From positions 310,001 through 374,000 of the forward strand of contig JAGIAR010000001.1 in assembly GCA_017744735.1 (NCBI GenBank): 64,000 bases of DNA, written 5' to 3'. The notes beneath the pieces are model-generated. The model saw only the letters and a list, made by a program, of their open reading frames with translations. It was not told the origin of the DNA and ran no database searches. Every line of letters starts with the position of its first letter. Position 1 is the stretch's first letter. Positions 55,092 to 64,000 of the stretch are shown in pieces. Origin of the DNA: Novosphingobium sp. GTDB lineage: Bacteria > Pseudomonadota > Alphaproteobacteria > Sphingomonadales > Sphingomonadaceae. The position numbers and the translations under genes are program-made.

Positions 55092-55388
55092 CTAAGGTGC
55101 TTGGCAAGCATCCTTGCGCACGGACATGGCCGCGCCGCATTCCCGACAGAAATTGGGAAAGTCGCTGTATAGAGTGCCGCAGCGCCGACAGAAGCTTGAA
55201 CCTCGGCGATCGAGGTGTCGGCTTCCGCAATCTGCCGGAGAGACATCGCCAGGCAGCGGCTCGGCCAAGGCGAGATCGAGAAAGCCGGTGCCGCGCGACT
55301 CGGCGGCAGGCGCGACCAATCGGCCGCAGCTGGTGCAGAAGCTTACGCCATCATCCAACCGGGCACCGCACGATGCGCAGGAATGCAT
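55092..55388 (-). CDS. Small double zinc-ribbon protein
   Basis: A 98-residue protein with two four-Cys zinc ribbons: Cys4/7/18/21 (CASC...CTSC) and Cys67/70/81/84 (CRRC...CREC), joined by an Ala/Pro/acidic linker. The function is unknown; such ribbons bind protein partners or nucleic acid. The ATG at 55388 has AGAGGGG seven to eight bases upstream, so the longer in-frame extension from 55565 is not needed. It is divergent from the membrane zinc-ribbon protein at 55540, which has the same kind of N-terminal ribbon, so the two may interact or share ancestry. It lies upstream of the hfa-like operon on the same strand, with a 241-base gap. Confidence 0.72.
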   Translation of the reverse strand: MHSCASCGARLDDGVSFCTSCGRLVAPAAESRGTGFLDLALAEPLPGDVSPADCGSRHLDRRGSSFCRRCGTLYSDFPNFCRECGAAMSVRKDACQAP

Positions 55389-55539
55389 CCACCCCTCTTG
55401 AACCGGCTTCCTCTCGATCGGCCATGCTGCGCCCGACAAAAGCGGGATGCAAGACCGGCCTTTCCACACTCGGCTTTTCGCGGCACCCAGCGAGCGAGTG
55501 ATTCGTAGCCGGGACGGGGACCGGCTCAGGGGGATACGC

Positions 55540-56364
55540 GTGGACAAGTGCTTTGCATGCGGCAAGGAACGGCACCCCCAAGACCGCTTTTGCGGACATT
55601 GCGGCGTGGCCTATGCGGGGACGGTCGCCCGCGGCGCTGGCGTTCGGCGCGATTTGCGCAGGGGCAGCGTTCTCGCAGTACTCGCGGCAGGATTGCTCGC
55701 GGGTGGCGCGATCGCGGCCTACGCGTTTTTCCACCACGGCAATCCGAATGCGGCGATCCGGATCGCGCTGGATGCCATCCCACCCCTCCAGAGCCGCGGT
55801 GCTTCGGACGTGCCGGAAAGCAGCAGCGCCAGCGATATGGCCGGGGAGACTCCGCTGACGGAAAGCACCGGGGACCTGCCCTCGGCGAACCCGTCCTCGC
55901 CGGCATCCCCCTCGCCCTCGCCAGCAGCCGAGGCGGCACCGCTCCAGCCAGGCAAATGGCTCACCACGATCCAGTTGGTGGACGTCTCGAAGGTCGATCC
56001 GTCGGACGACAGCTTCGAACTGAGCCGCCGAGGCATCGGATCGACCGAGACCCGCTCGCTCTGTATCTCGGCGGCCGACGCTGCAAGCCCTGCACGGGCC
56101 GCGTTCCCCTTCCCGCCGAGCATGGGCTGCAGCCCCAACGCATTTGCGATGGCGAACGGCAATTATCGCGGCGAGTTGAGCTGCACATTCGCGCAATTCG
56201 GCGGGCGGCGGCCGGTGTCTGCCAGCGGGCAATATTCCAGGACAAGCGTGGCACTGGAGGTGAACGTGCGGGTGCCGGCGGAACTGATCAGCGGCGATTT
56301 CGAGCGGCCGCCGGAGATCTTGATGCGCTATCGGATCCTGGGCAATTTCGTCGGCCCCTGCTGA
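55540..56364 (+). CDS. Membrane-anchored zinc-ribbon protein with DUF3617-like periplasmic domain
   Basis: A 274-residue protein. An N-terminal zinc ribbon (Cys4, Cys7, Cys18, Cys21: CFAC and CGHC) faces the cytoplasm, followed by one transmembrane helix (about residues 48-68, [21 protein letters not shown]), a Ser/Pro/Ala-rich linker (about 85-130) and a C-terminal domain opening [14 protein letters not shown] with three Cys (CIS, GCSPNA, LSCTF) as in DUF3617 proteins. The role of this domain is unknown. GTG start at 55540 after AGGGGGATAC. The gap to the antiporter gene is 93 bases. The combination of a cytoplasmic ribbon and an exported domain suggests a signal or assembly role (inference). 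Confidence 0.7.
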
Positions 56365-56457
56365 TCTTGAACAAGCTTGCGAGGCGCGGCGGCGCCGGCA
56401 CGCTCGCCATCCGCGGCTTGGGCGATATGATCCGGTGCTTGCCGAGAAGGGAATCCG

Positions 56458-57669
56458 ATGACCGACGAAGGACTGGTGGATCTAGGAATATTGCTGGTCG
56501 TCGCCTCGCTGGTTGCGATGCTGTCGCGCCGGATCGGCCTGCCCTACACGGCCGGGCTGGTGCTTGCCGGCATCGCCTTGGCATTCCTGCCGTTCGGAGC
56601 GGACATGCCGCTTTCGCGCGAGCTCATTTTCAACATCTTCCTGCCGCCGCTGATCTTCGAAGCCGCGCTGCAATTGTCGTGGAACCGGTTTCGCGAACAA
56701 TTGCCGCTGACTGCCGCACTGGCCTTTCTCGGCGTTCCGCTGTCGGCGGCCGTGGTGGCCGGCGGGCTCCATTGGCTGCTCGGCTGGAGCTGGCTCGGGG
56801 CCGGCTTCTTCGGGATCCTGATCGCGGCGACCGACCCGGTGTCGGTGATCGCCGCGTTCAAGGAAATGAAGGCCGAGCCCCGGCTCGGCATGGTGGTGGA
56901 AGCCGAAAGCCTGCTCAACGACGGCGTGGCGGCGGTGGGTTTCGTGCTGTTGATGGGGATCGCCGACGGAGCGGCTTTCTCCCCGGCTGCGGCCGCCGGC
57001 TCGCTGCTGTGGACGGTGTGCGCCGGCATTGCCGTCGGCGGCGCGATCGCCGGGGTCGTTCTGAAGATTGCCGGTCGCACCACCGATCACCTGGTGGAGA
57101 TCACCCTCACCACGGTCGTCGCCTGGGGCAGTTTCCTTGCGGCCGAGCGGATCGGCGCGTCGGGGGTCTTCGCGACCCTCACAGCCGGGCTCGTGGTCGG
57201 CGGAATCGGCTGGCGGCGCGCAATTTCGGAGGAAGGCCGGCCGCATGTCGTCGGCTTTTGGGACTACGCCGCCTTCCTGGCGAATTCCTGCCTGTTCCTG
57301 CTGATCGGCAGCAAGGAAGCGCAACAGCCGATCGGCCTGATCGGCGGCACCCTGCTGCTCGCGATCGGACTGACGATCCTGGGCCGCGCCGCGGCAGTCT
57401 ATCCGATATCGGCGGCGTTCGCGCGCACGCCGTTGCGGCTTCCTACCACCTACCAGCACGTGCTCGTCTGGGGTGGGCTGCGCGGGGCGATCGGCCTGGC
57501 ACTGGCCTTGTCGGTGCCGCTTTCGGTGCCGGAGCGGCAAGCGATCGTCTTGCTGACTTTCGGCATCGTGGCCTTCTCGGTCTTCGTGCAGGGCCTCACC
57601 ATGCCGCGGCTGCTGCGCCGCTGGCGGCTCACCCGAGACGAGGGGGCGAACGAGGAAAAGCCGGCGTGA
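56458..57669 (+). CDS. CPA1-family Na+/H+ antiporter
   Basis: A 403-residue inner-membrane antiporter with about 12 helices. The ion-binding region is ILIAATDPVSVIAAFKE near 120, the second signature is VEAESLLNDGVA near 145, both characteristic of CPA1 (NhaP/NhaK/YjcE-type) exchangers; VWGGLRGAIGLALALS near 345 is a further family motif. It lacks the long cytosolic C-terminal tail found in eukaryotic homologues and some bacterial ones. Likely role: sodium and pH homeostasis. Transcribed alone, ending in a hairpin that overlaps its stop codon. Confidence 0.88.
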   Translation: MTDEGLVDLGILLVVASLVAMLSRRIGLPYTAGLVLAGIALAFLPFGADMPLSRELIFNIFLPPLIFEAALQLSWNRFREQLPLTAALAFLGVPLSAAVVAGGLHWLLGWSWLGAGFFGILIAATDPVSVIAAFKEMKAEPRLGMVVEAESLLNDGVAAVGFVLLMGIADGAAFSPAAAAGSLLWTVCAGIAVGGAIAGVVLKIAGRTTDHLVEITLTTVVAWGSFLAAERIGASGVFATLTAGLVVGGIGWRRAISEEGRPHVVGFWDYAAFLANSCLFLLIGSKEAQQPIGLIGGTLLLAIGLTILGRAAAVYPISAAFARTPLRLPTTYQHVLVWGGLRGAIGLALALSVPLSVPERQAIVLLTFGIVAFSVFVQGLTMPRLLRRWRLTRDEGANEEKPA

Positions 57670-57679
57670 GCCGGCTTTT
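57656..57679. terminator. Bidirectional terminator between the antiporter and alpha-glucosidase genes
   Basis: AAAA-GCCGGC-GTGA-GCCGGC-TTTT: a 6-base GC stem (57660-57665 with 57670-57675), a 4-base loop containing the antiporter stop TGA, and T-runs on both strands. It is placed exactly between two convergent genes, overlapping both ends. Confidence 0.8.
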
Positions 57680-59306
57680 AACCTGAGGGACCAGTCCTCG
57701 AGGCCTCCTCCCCGATCCACGCCGAGAGCGCGGGCAGAACCCGGCCGGTCGCGCCGTTGACCGAAATCAGGGCCGTGCAATCGGCTGCCCAATATTCGAT
57801 CGCGGCATCGGCGGAACCGAAATTGAACGCACACAGTATCTGTCGCTGGCCAAGGCTGCGGCGGAACACCAGCAGCTCACCGGTTGCGTGCAGCAATTCG
57901 AACCCGCCGTAGCGCAACTCGGGCGCAGCCTTCCGGAGCGCCAGCAGGCTGCGCGCCGTGGCGAGGGTCGAATGCGGATCTCCCTGCTGGAGGCCGGCCG
58001 CCCTGCCCCGGTTGCCGGCCCCGACCGGCAGCCAGGGCTCGCCGGTGGTGAAGCCCGCAAGCGGATGGTCGGTCCAGGGGAACGGCGTGCGCGCGCCGTC
58101 GCGCGAGAGGGTCAGCGGCCAGTTGGCGATCGCCTCGGGATCGCGCAGCCGTTCGAAGGGAATCTCGTCCTGTTCGAGCCCCAGTTCCTCTCCCTGGTAC
58201 AGGATCGGGTTTCCGCGGAGCGACAAGAGCAGCGCCAGCTTCATCCGGGCAAAGCGAGCCGCGCTGTCGCCGGCGTGCCAGCGCGACACGGCGCGCGGTG
58301 CATCGTGGTTCTCGAACGCCCAGCTCGGCCATCCTTCGCCGGCATCCCCCGGCCATTCCTGCATGGCGGAAGCCACCAGCCCGGGGGTCAGCTCGGGCGA
58401 ATAGAGGAAATCGAACCCATAGGCGCTGTTCAGGCGGTGGTTGCCGAGGGTGAAGGCCTTCATTTCCTCGGACGCGTTGTCCCCGCCGATTTCGGCCATG
58501 GTGAAGATTGCGCCGTAGCGATCGGCCAGCCCCCGGATGCGCTCCGCGAAATAGACCATTTCCGGCTGGGACTGGCTGTGCAGCCGGATCTGGAAATCGA
58601 ACGGCCGCGATCTGCGCTTTCCGTCGTCGGCAGGCGCCGCAGGATTGTCGCGCAGCGCCGGGTCCGCCATGCCGTGGTTCAGCGCGTCGAGACGGAACCC
58701 GTCGACTCCCCGCTCCAGCCAGAACCGGCCTACCTCGAGCAAGGCATCCTGCACCTCGAGCTTGTGCAGATTGAGCTGCGGCTGCTCCTTGAGAAAGGTG
58801 TGCAGGTAATATTGTCCTCGGCGCGCATCCCACGTCCAGGCCGGTCCGCCGAAGACCGACTGCCAATTGTTGGGCGGTGTCCCGTCCTGCCCGGGATCGG
58901 CCCAGACGTACCAATCGGCCCGAAGGTTCGCAGTCGAGTTGCGGCTTTCGGCAAACCACGGATGCAGGTCGGAACTGTGCGCGTAAACCTGGTCGATCAG
59001 GACCTTGAGGCCAAGCCGGTGCGCTTGCGCCACCAGCGCATCGAAATCGGCAAGCGTACCGAAGATCGGGTCAACGCCACAGAAGTCGGAGATATCGTAA
59101 CCGAAGTCGCGCATCGGCGAAGTGAAGAACGGAGAGATCCAGATCGCGTCGACGCCCAGATCCGCAACATACGGCAGGCGCTGGGTGATTCCCTGCAGGT
59201 CGCCCACGCCGTCGCCGTTGCTGTCCTGGAAACTGCGGGGATATATCTGGTAGATCGCGGCCCCGCGCCACCACGGCCATCCCTCGGCATCCTGCACAGC
59301 GGCCAT
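57678..59306 (-). CDS. GH13 alpha-glucosidase
   Basis: A 542-residue glycoside hydrolase of family 13 (oligo-1,6-glucosidase/alpha-glucosidase type). Conserved regions: AIYQIYPRSFQDSNGDGVGDL near 16-36 (in parts), nucleophile Asp207 in GFRLDALNH, acid/base Glu272 in TMAEIGGDN, and the transition-state His-Asp in ENHDAPR. Near the end the beta-sandwich C-domain starts at about 460. No signal peptide, so it is cytosolic and probably splits short maltodextrins or trehalose/sucrose-like sugars. The ATG at 59306 is chosen because the sequence preceding it is poor in domain content. It is divergent from glgP, with which it shares a 263-base upstream region. Confidence 0.9.
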   Translation of the reverse strand: MAAVQDAEGWPWWRGAAIYQIYPRSFQDSNGDGVGDLQGITQRLPYVADLGVDAIWISPFFTSPMRDFGYDISDFCGVDPIFGTLADFDALVAQAHRLGLKVLIDQVYAHSSDLHPWFAESRNSTANLRADWYVWADPGQDGTPPNNWQSVFGGPAWTWDARRGQYYLHTFLKEQPQLNLHKLEVQDALLEVGRFWLERGVDGFRLDALNHGMADPALRDNPAAPADDGKRRSRPFDFQIRLHSQSQPEMVYFAERIRGLADRYGAIFTMAEIGGDNASEEMKAFTLGNHRLNSAYGFDFLYSPELTPGLVASAMQEWPGDAGEGWPSWAFENHDAPRAVSRWHAGDSAARFARMKLALLLSLRGNPILYQGEELGLEQDEIPFERLRDPEAIANWPLTLSRDGARTPFPWTDHPLAGFTTGEPWLPVGAGNRGRAAGLQQGDPHSTLATARSLLALRKAAPELRYGGFELLHATGELLVFRRSLGQRQILCAFNFGSADAAIEYWAADCTALISVNGATGRVLPALSAWIGEEASRTGPSG

Positions 59307-59447
59307 CGCCGAATCCCCGTCTCGAAACCGGGCGCACGATACCATCAATCGTCCGATGCAGAACCCCTTGCCCGGTCTCGGAATCTTCTTTCTCCGACCC
59401 TCTCGCAGCGCTTGTCGTTTGCCTCCCCGACGCTTACCAGATCGAGG

Positions 59448-59468
59448 TTGCGCCGGCGGCTGGCGCAA
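59448..59468. promoter_or_regulatory. Inverted repeat in the alpha-glucosidase/glgP divergent region
   Basis: TTGCGCC, seven bases, GGCGCAA: a perfect 7-base dyad between the divergent alpha-glucosidase and glgP genes. It could be an operator for a sugar-responsive repressor serving both genes, or simply a hairpin. The rest of the 263-base gap shows no clear feature. Confidence 0.3.
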
Positions 59469-59569
59469 CGGCAACCGCGGACATACCGCAAGCGATAAGC
59501 CGTTGATTGTGGGTGAGGATCGCGACACGCATTGCATGGTGCAGTGTGTGCTTTTGACGAGCGGGGAAC

Positions 59570-61987
59570 ATGAACGCCAGCCTCGAACACCAGCCGCCCC
59601 TCGACCTCCGCGACCTCATCATCGATGTCCTGCGTCACCGCGCCGGCAAAGACGAGCGCGCGGCGAAGCCCCACGACTGGTATACCGCCACGGTCCTGTC
59701 GCTGCGCGACAAGGTGATCGACCGCTGGATGGAATCGACCCGCCGCACCTACGCAGACGGCGGCAAGCGGGTCTATTACCTCAGCCTCGAATTCCTGATC
59801 GGCCGGTTGCTGCGCGACGCGCTGAGCAATCTCGATCTCACCAGAGAGATGTCGTCGGCGCTGCGGACCTTCGGTCTCGATCTGGCTGCGCTGGAAGAAC
59901 TGGAACCCGATGCCGCGCTCGGCAACGGCGGACTGGGGCGGCTGGCGGCCTGTTTCATGGAGAGCCTCGCAAGCCTCGACATCCCCGCCTACGGCTACGG
60001 CATCCGCTATGTGAACGGCATGTTCCGCCAGCGGATCGACGACGGCTGGCAGGTCGAACTGCCCGAGACCTGGCTGAGCCACGGCAATCCCTGGGAGTTC
60101 GACCGGCGCGAGAGCGCCTACCGGATCGGCTTCGGCGGCGAGATCGCGGAAGCGAATGACGGCGTGGTATGGAAGCCCGCCGAAACGATCGAGGCAAGCG
60201 CGGTCGATACGCCGGTGGTCGGCTGGCGCGGCAAGCGGGTCAACACGCTGCGGCTGTGGACTGCGCACGCGCTCGATCCGATCCGCCTCGACGCCTTCAA
60301 CGCCGGCGACCACGTGGGCGCGCTTGAGAACGAGGCTCGGGCGGACAGTCTGGTGCGGGTGCTCTACCCGGCCGATTCCAGCGCGGCGGGGCAGGAATTG
60401 CGCCTGCGCCAGGAGTATTTCTTCACCTCGGCCTCGATCCAGGACATCGTCCGCCGGCACACCCAGTACGAAAAGGACATCCGCTCGCTGCCCGACAAGG
60501 CGGCGATCCAGCTCAACGACACCCACCCGGCCGTGGCGGTTGCCGAGCTGATGCGGCTGCTGGTCGACAGTCACGGGCTGGAGTTCGACGAAGCCTGGGA
60601 CATCACCCGGCGCACGATCGCCTATACCAACCACACGCTGCTGCCCGAAGCGCTCGAAAGCTGGCCGCTGCCGCTGTTCGAGCGGCTGCTCCCGCGTCAC
60701 ATGCAGATCATCTATGCGATCAATTCGCGGGTCCTGCGCGATGCGCGCAAGGCGGGGCTGGACGATGCCGCGATTGCCGCCATCTCGCTGATCGAAGAGG
60801 GCGGCGAACGCCGGGTCCGGATGGCGAACCTGGCATTTTCGGGCGCGCACAGCGTCAACGGCGTGGCCGCGCTGCATACCGAGCTCATGAAGGTCACCGT
60901 GTTCAAGGACCTGCACGCGCTCTATCCCGAGCGGATCAACAACAAGACCAACGGGGTCACTCCGCGGCGCTGGCTGCTGCAGTGCAATCCGGGCCTGACG
61001 AGGGTGATCCGCGACGCGATCGGCGACGCCTTCCTCGACGATACCGAACAGCTCCAGGCGCTCGCCAAGCTGGCCGGCGACCGCGAACTCGGCGAACGGA
61101 TCGCCGAGACCAAGCGATCGAACAAGCTGGTGCTGGCCGAGCACATCGCCAAGCAGACCGGAATCCGGCTCGATCCCGACGCGCTGTTCGACGTGCAGAT
61201 CAAGCGCATCCACGAATACAAGCGCCAGTTGCTCAACCTGATCGAGACGGTCGCGCTGTATGACCAGATCCGCAGCCACCCCGAGAAGGACTGGGTGCCG
61301 CGGGTGAAGATCTTCGGCGGCAAGGCCGCGCCGAGCTATCACAACGCCAAGCTTATCATCAAACTGGCCAACGACATCGCCCGGCGGGTCAATCTCGACC
61401 CATCGGTTGGCGGCTTGCTCAAGGTGGTGTTCGTGCCGAACTACAACGTCACCCTGGCCGAGCGGATCATCCCCGCAAGCGACCTGTCCGAGCAGATTTC
61501 CACCGCCGGCATGGAGGCATCGGGCACCGGAAACATGAAGTTCGCGCTCAACGGCGCGCTCACGATCGGCACGCTCGACGGCGCCAACGTCGAGATCAGG
61601 GATCACGTGGGGGACGAGAACATCTTCATTTTCGGCCTCACCGCCGAGGAAGTGGCCCAGCGGCGCGCGGAAACCTACAATCCGCGCGAAGTGATCGAGA
61701 ATTCGCCCGAACTGTCGCAGGCGATGCAGGCCATTTCGAACGGCGTGTTCTCGCCCGACGATCCGCAACGCTACCGGGACCTGATGAACGGCATCTACGA
61801 CCATGACTGGTTCATGGTGGCCGGCGATTTCGATGCCTATACCGGTGCCCAGCGGGCGGTCGACAAGCTCTGGCTCGATCAGGCCGCCTGGCGCGAAAAG
61901 GCCATTCGCAACATCGCCAATGTCGGCTGGTTTTCTTCAGACCGCACGATCGGCGAATATGCGAAAGAGATTTGGGGAGTGATGTGA
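59570..61987 (+). CDS. glgP: Glycogen/starch phosphorylase
   Basis: An 805-residue pyridoxal-phosphate enzyme that releases glucose 1-phosphate from glycogen. The PLP Lys is Lys657 in EASGTGNMKFALNGAL, near the expected position 660. Other signatures are LALNNGGLGRLAACF-like DAALGNGGLGRLAACFMES near 105, GYGIRYVNGMFRQ near 145, QLNDTHPAVAVAE near 310, and NKTNGVTPRRWLL near 460. Length is that of bacterial GlgP. It begins the glycogen unit glgP-glgB: its TGA overlaps the glgB start (GTGA). Both degradation and branching enzymes are therefore made together, as is common in glg operons. Confidence 0.94.
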   Translation: MNASLEHQPPLDLRDLIIDVLRHRAGKDERAAKPHDWYTATVLSLRDKVIDRWMESTRRTYADGGKRVYYLSLEFLIGRLLRDALSNLDLTREMSSALRTFGLDLAALEELEPDAALGNGGLGRLAACFMESLASLDIPAYGYGIRYVNGMFRQRIDDGWQVELPETWLSHGNPWEFDRRESAYRIGFGGEIAEANDGVVWKPAETIEASAVDTPVVGWRGKRVNTLRLWTAHALDPIRLDAFNAGDHVGALENEARADSLVRVLYPADSSAAGQELRLRQEYFFTSASIQDIVRRHTQYEKDIRSLPDKAAIQLNDTHPAVAVAELMRLLVDSHGLEFDEAWDITRRTIAYTNHTLLPEALESWPLPLFERLLPRHMQIIYAINSRVLRDARKAGLDDAAIAAISLIEEGGERRVRMANLAFSGAHSVNGVAALHTELMKVTVFKDLHALYPERINNKTNGVTPRRWLLQCNPGLTRVIRDAIGDAFLDDTEQLQALAKLAGDRELGERIAETKRSNKLVLAEHIAKQTGIRLDPDALFDVQIKRIHEYKRQLLNLIETVALYDQIRSHPEKDWVPRVKIFGGKAAPSYHNAKLIIKLANDIARRVNLDPSVGGLLKVVFVPNYNVTLAERIIPASDLSEQISTAGMEASGTGNMKFALNGALTIGTLDGANVEIRDHVGDENIFIFGLTAEEVAQRRAETYNPREVIENSPELSQAMQAISNGVFSPDDPQRYRDLMNGIYDHDWFMVAGDFDAYTGAQRAVDKLWLDQAAWREKAIRNIANVGWFSSDRTIGEYAKEIWGVM

Positions 61988-64000
61988 AGCCACCCGCTTC
62001 GGCAATCGAGGCACTCCTTGACGGCACCCATGCCGATCCGTTCTCCATTCTGGGCACCCACGCCGGCCCCGAAGGCACCTTCGCCCGCGCTTTGCTGCCG
62101 GGGGCCGAGGAAGCCGGCGCCTACAGCCTGAAGGGCGGGTTCCTCGGCGCGATGAAGCGGGTCGATGGCCGCGGCTTGTTCGAAGGGCAGCTGAAGGGAA
62201 AGCCCCGCCCGGTCAAATATCGCTGCACGGCAGGCAAGCACAGCTGGTGGGTGGCCGATGCCTACAGCTTCGGCCCGGTGCTGGGGCCCGTCGACGATTT
62301 GCTGATCGCCCAGGGCACGCATTTCCGGCTGTTCGACAAGCTCGGCGCCCATTTGATCGAACACGAGGGCGCGGCGGGCGTCCATTTCGCGGTGTGGGCG
62401 CCCAACGCCCTGCACGTCAGCGTGGTGGGCGATTTCAACGACTGGGATTCGGCCCGCCACCAGATGCGCCGCCGCGCGGACATCGGGGTGTGGGAAATCT
62501 TCATTCCCGAGCTGGGGGAATGGGCCGCCTACAAATACCGCATCATCGGGCCCGACGGGGCAGCGGTTCCGCTGAAGGCCGATCCCTTCGCCTTCGCTTC
62601 CGAATTGCGGCCCAAGACCGCGTCGCTCGTCGCGCGGCCTGCCAAGCGCGACTGGGGCGACGATGCCCATCGCGCGCATTGGGCCGGCGTCGATCCCCGG
62701 CGGCAGGCGATCTCGATCTACGAGGTCCACCCGGGCTCATGGCAGCGCAATGAGCACGGCTGGTTCCTGACCTGGGACGAGTTGGCCGAACGGCTGATCC
62801 CCTACGCGATCGAGATGGGCTTCACCCATATCGAATTCCTGCCGGTATCCGAGCATCCCTACGACCCGAGCTGGGGCTACCAGACGACCGGGCTTTACGC
62901 TCCCAGCGCGCGCTTCGGTGGGCCGGACGGGTTCGCGCGCTTCGTCGACGGGGCGCATCAGGCCGGCCTGTCGGTGTTGATCGACTGGGTCCCCGCGCAT
63001 TTCCCGACGGACGAGCACGGCCTCGCCCGCTTCGACGGCACCGCATTGTACGAACACGAGGATCCCAGGCTGGGCTTCCATCCCGACTGGAACACCGCGA
63101 TCTACAATTTCGGGCGGCGCGAGGTGGCATCCTTCCTGGTCAACAATGCGCTGTTCTGGGCCGAACGCTACCATGTCGACGGGCTGCGCGTGGATGCCGT
63201 CGCCTCGATGCTCTATCGCGACTATTCGCGCGAGGACGGCGAATGGGTGCCCAACGAGGCGGGCGGACGCGAGAACTGGGACGCCGTCGAATTCCTGCGC
63301 GCCGTCAACCGCGCCGTCTACGGCAGCCACCCCGGCTTCATGACGATTGCCGAGGAAAGCACCGCCTGGCCGGGCGTGACCCTGCCGGCGCATGAAGAGG
63401 GGCTGGGTTTCGGCTTCAAGTGGAACATGGGCTTCATGCACGACACGCTGCAGTACATGGCCCGGGAACCGGTCCACCGGCGCTATCACCACGACGATAT
63501 CACCTTCGGCCTGACCTACGCGTTTTCCGAGAATTTCGTGCTCCCCCTCAGCCATGATGAGGTCGTCCACGGCAAGGGCAGCCTGCTCGAGAAGATGAGC
63601 GGCGACGATTGGCAGAAATTCGCCAATCTGCGTGCCTATTACGGGCTGATGTGGGGCTATCCCGGCAAGAAGCTGCTGTTCATGGGGCAGGAGTTCGCCC
63701 AGCGCCGCGAATGGAGCGAGGAACGCGCGCTCGACTGGGACCTCCTCGCAGCGCCGGCGCACGATGGGGTGCGCTCGCTGGTGCGCGACCTCAACCGCCT
63801 GTATCGCGACAAGCCCGCACTCCACGCCCGCGACTGCGAGGGCGACGGCTTCGAATGGCTGGTGGTGGACGACGCGCTGGCTTCGGTCTTCGCCTGGCTG
63901 CGCAAATGTCCCGGGCAGCCTCCGATCGCGGTGATCAGCAACATGACGCCGATGACCCACGGCTGCTACGGCCTGCGTCTGCCCGCCGACGGCGCTTGGG
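61984..64000 (+). CDS. glgB: 1,4-alpha-glucan branching enzyme, C-terminus cut by window end
   Basis: At least 672 residues are present and the frame is open to the end of the window, so the last ~50 residues lie beyond it. Domains: N1/CBM48 modules (residues about 1-220, with HFAVWAPNALHVSVVGDFNDWD near 138 in parts), the GH13 (beta/alpha)8 barrel (about 235-600) with nucleophile Asp404 in GLRVDAVASM, acid/base Glu457 in TIAEEST and LSHDEVVHGKGS, plus the C-terminal domain. These positions match the family within one residue of E. coli GlgB. Start is a GTG that overlaps the glgP stop by four bases. It introduces alpha-1,6 branches into glycogen. Confidence 0.94.
   Translation, partial: MKPPASAIEALLDGTHADPFSILGTHAGPEGTFARALLPGAEEAGAYSLKGGFLGAMKRVDGRGLFEGQLKGKPRPVKYRCTAGKHSWWVADAYSFGPVLGPVDDLLIAQGTHFRLFDKLGAHLIEHEGAAGVHFAVWAPNALHVSVVGDFNDWDSARHQMRRRADIGVWEIFIPELGEWAAYKYRIIGPDGAAVPLKADPFAFASELRPKTASLVARPAKRDWGDDAHRAHWAGVDPRRQAISIYEVHPGSWQRNEHGWFLTWDELAERLIPYAIEMGFTHIEFLPVSEHPYDPSWGYQTTGLYAPSARFGGPDGFARFVDGAHQAGLSVLIDWVPAHFPTDEHGLARFDGTALYEHEDPRLGFHPDWNTAIYNFGRREVASFLVNNALFWAERYHVDGLRVDAVASMLYRDYSREDGEWVPNEAGGRENWDAVEFLRAVNRAVYGSHPGFMTIAEESTAWPGVTLPAHEEGLGFGFKWNMGFMHDTLQYMAREPVHRRYHHDDITFGLTYAFSENFVLPLSHDEVVHGKGSLLEKMSGDDWQKFANLRAYYGLMWGYPGKKLLFMGQEFAQRREWSEERALDWDLLAAPAHDGVRSLVRDLNRLYRDKPALHARDCEGDGFEWLVVDDALASVFAWLRKCPGQPPIAVISNMTPMTHGCYGLRLPADGAW

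Overview
The window is 64 kb of GC-rich (about two-thirds G+C) chromosomal DNA with almost no spacer. The TonB-dependent receptors, the TPR-sulfotransferase, the AsnC-controlled bkd/liu operon, a holdfast-type hfa operon and TTAACCAT (CtrA-type) half-sites together suggest an alphaproteobacterium of the order Sphingomonadales (Sphingomonadaceae or Erythrobacteraceae). This is a judgement from gene content; no database was searched. I found no rRNA, tRNA, CRISPR array, insertion sequence, integrase or phage gene.

Layout. (1) 1-2666, minus strand: SulP transporter, ParB-like protein and a truncated FUSC membrane protein, tightly overlapped. (2) 2740-11939: an AsnC/Lrp regulator divergent from one translationally coupled operon for branched-chain keto acid and leucine breakdown (bkdA1-bkdA2-bkdB-ivd-mccB-mccA-maoC). 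(3) 12063-27239, accessory module 1: an ABM-domain protein with hydantoinase/oxoprolinase HyuAB and an APC permease (+); a TonB receptor with TPR-sulfotransferase and MFS exporter (-); a NicX/M29-like metalloenzyme with a TetR regulator (-); ethanolamine ammonia-lyase EutBC (+). Three promoter regions here share a near-identical AT-rich element. (4) 27236-44448, accessory module 2: a seven-gene minus-strand operon (Tat-signal protein, p-cresol-methylhydroxylase-like flavoprotein, cytochrome c, exported RidA, MmsA, MFS, MatB-like ligase), LysR/SnoaL-like divergent pair, TonB receptor plus TauD dioxygenase, a second LysR, and an MFS/alpha-beta hydrolase pair. Three promoter regions here share a different element, a triple CATG array with fixed 9- and 13-base spacing. 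(5) 44743-47810: polysaccharide deacetylase-like protein, membrane protein and glycosyltransferase. (6) 47903-54850, minus: hfaA-hfaB-hfaD-like operon for a secreted curli-like surface adhesin, with a 1633-residue repetitive HfaD, CtrA-type half-sites upstream and a good terminator downstream. (7) 55092-64000: a divergent pair of zinc-ribbon proteins, a CPA1 Na+/H+ antiporter, an alpha-glucosidase, and glgP-glgB, the last cut by the window end.

How it works together. Region 2 takes branched-chain 2-oxo acids to acyl-CoAs and carries leucine carbon as far as 3-methylglutaconyl-CoA; E3, a crotonase-type hydratase and HMG-CoA lyase must lie elsewhere. Modules 1 and 2 look like two separately regulated uptake-and-catabolism sets, each with its own TonB receptor, permeases and regulator(s). 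Their substrates cannot be named from sequence; module 2 probably starts with periplasmic oxidation of a 4-alkylphenol-type compound and ends in acyl-CoA-forming steps. The hfa operon is the most distinctive surface system: a CsgG-family secretion pore with two secreted Q/N-rich proteins, plausibly anchoring a polar polysaccharide adhesin.
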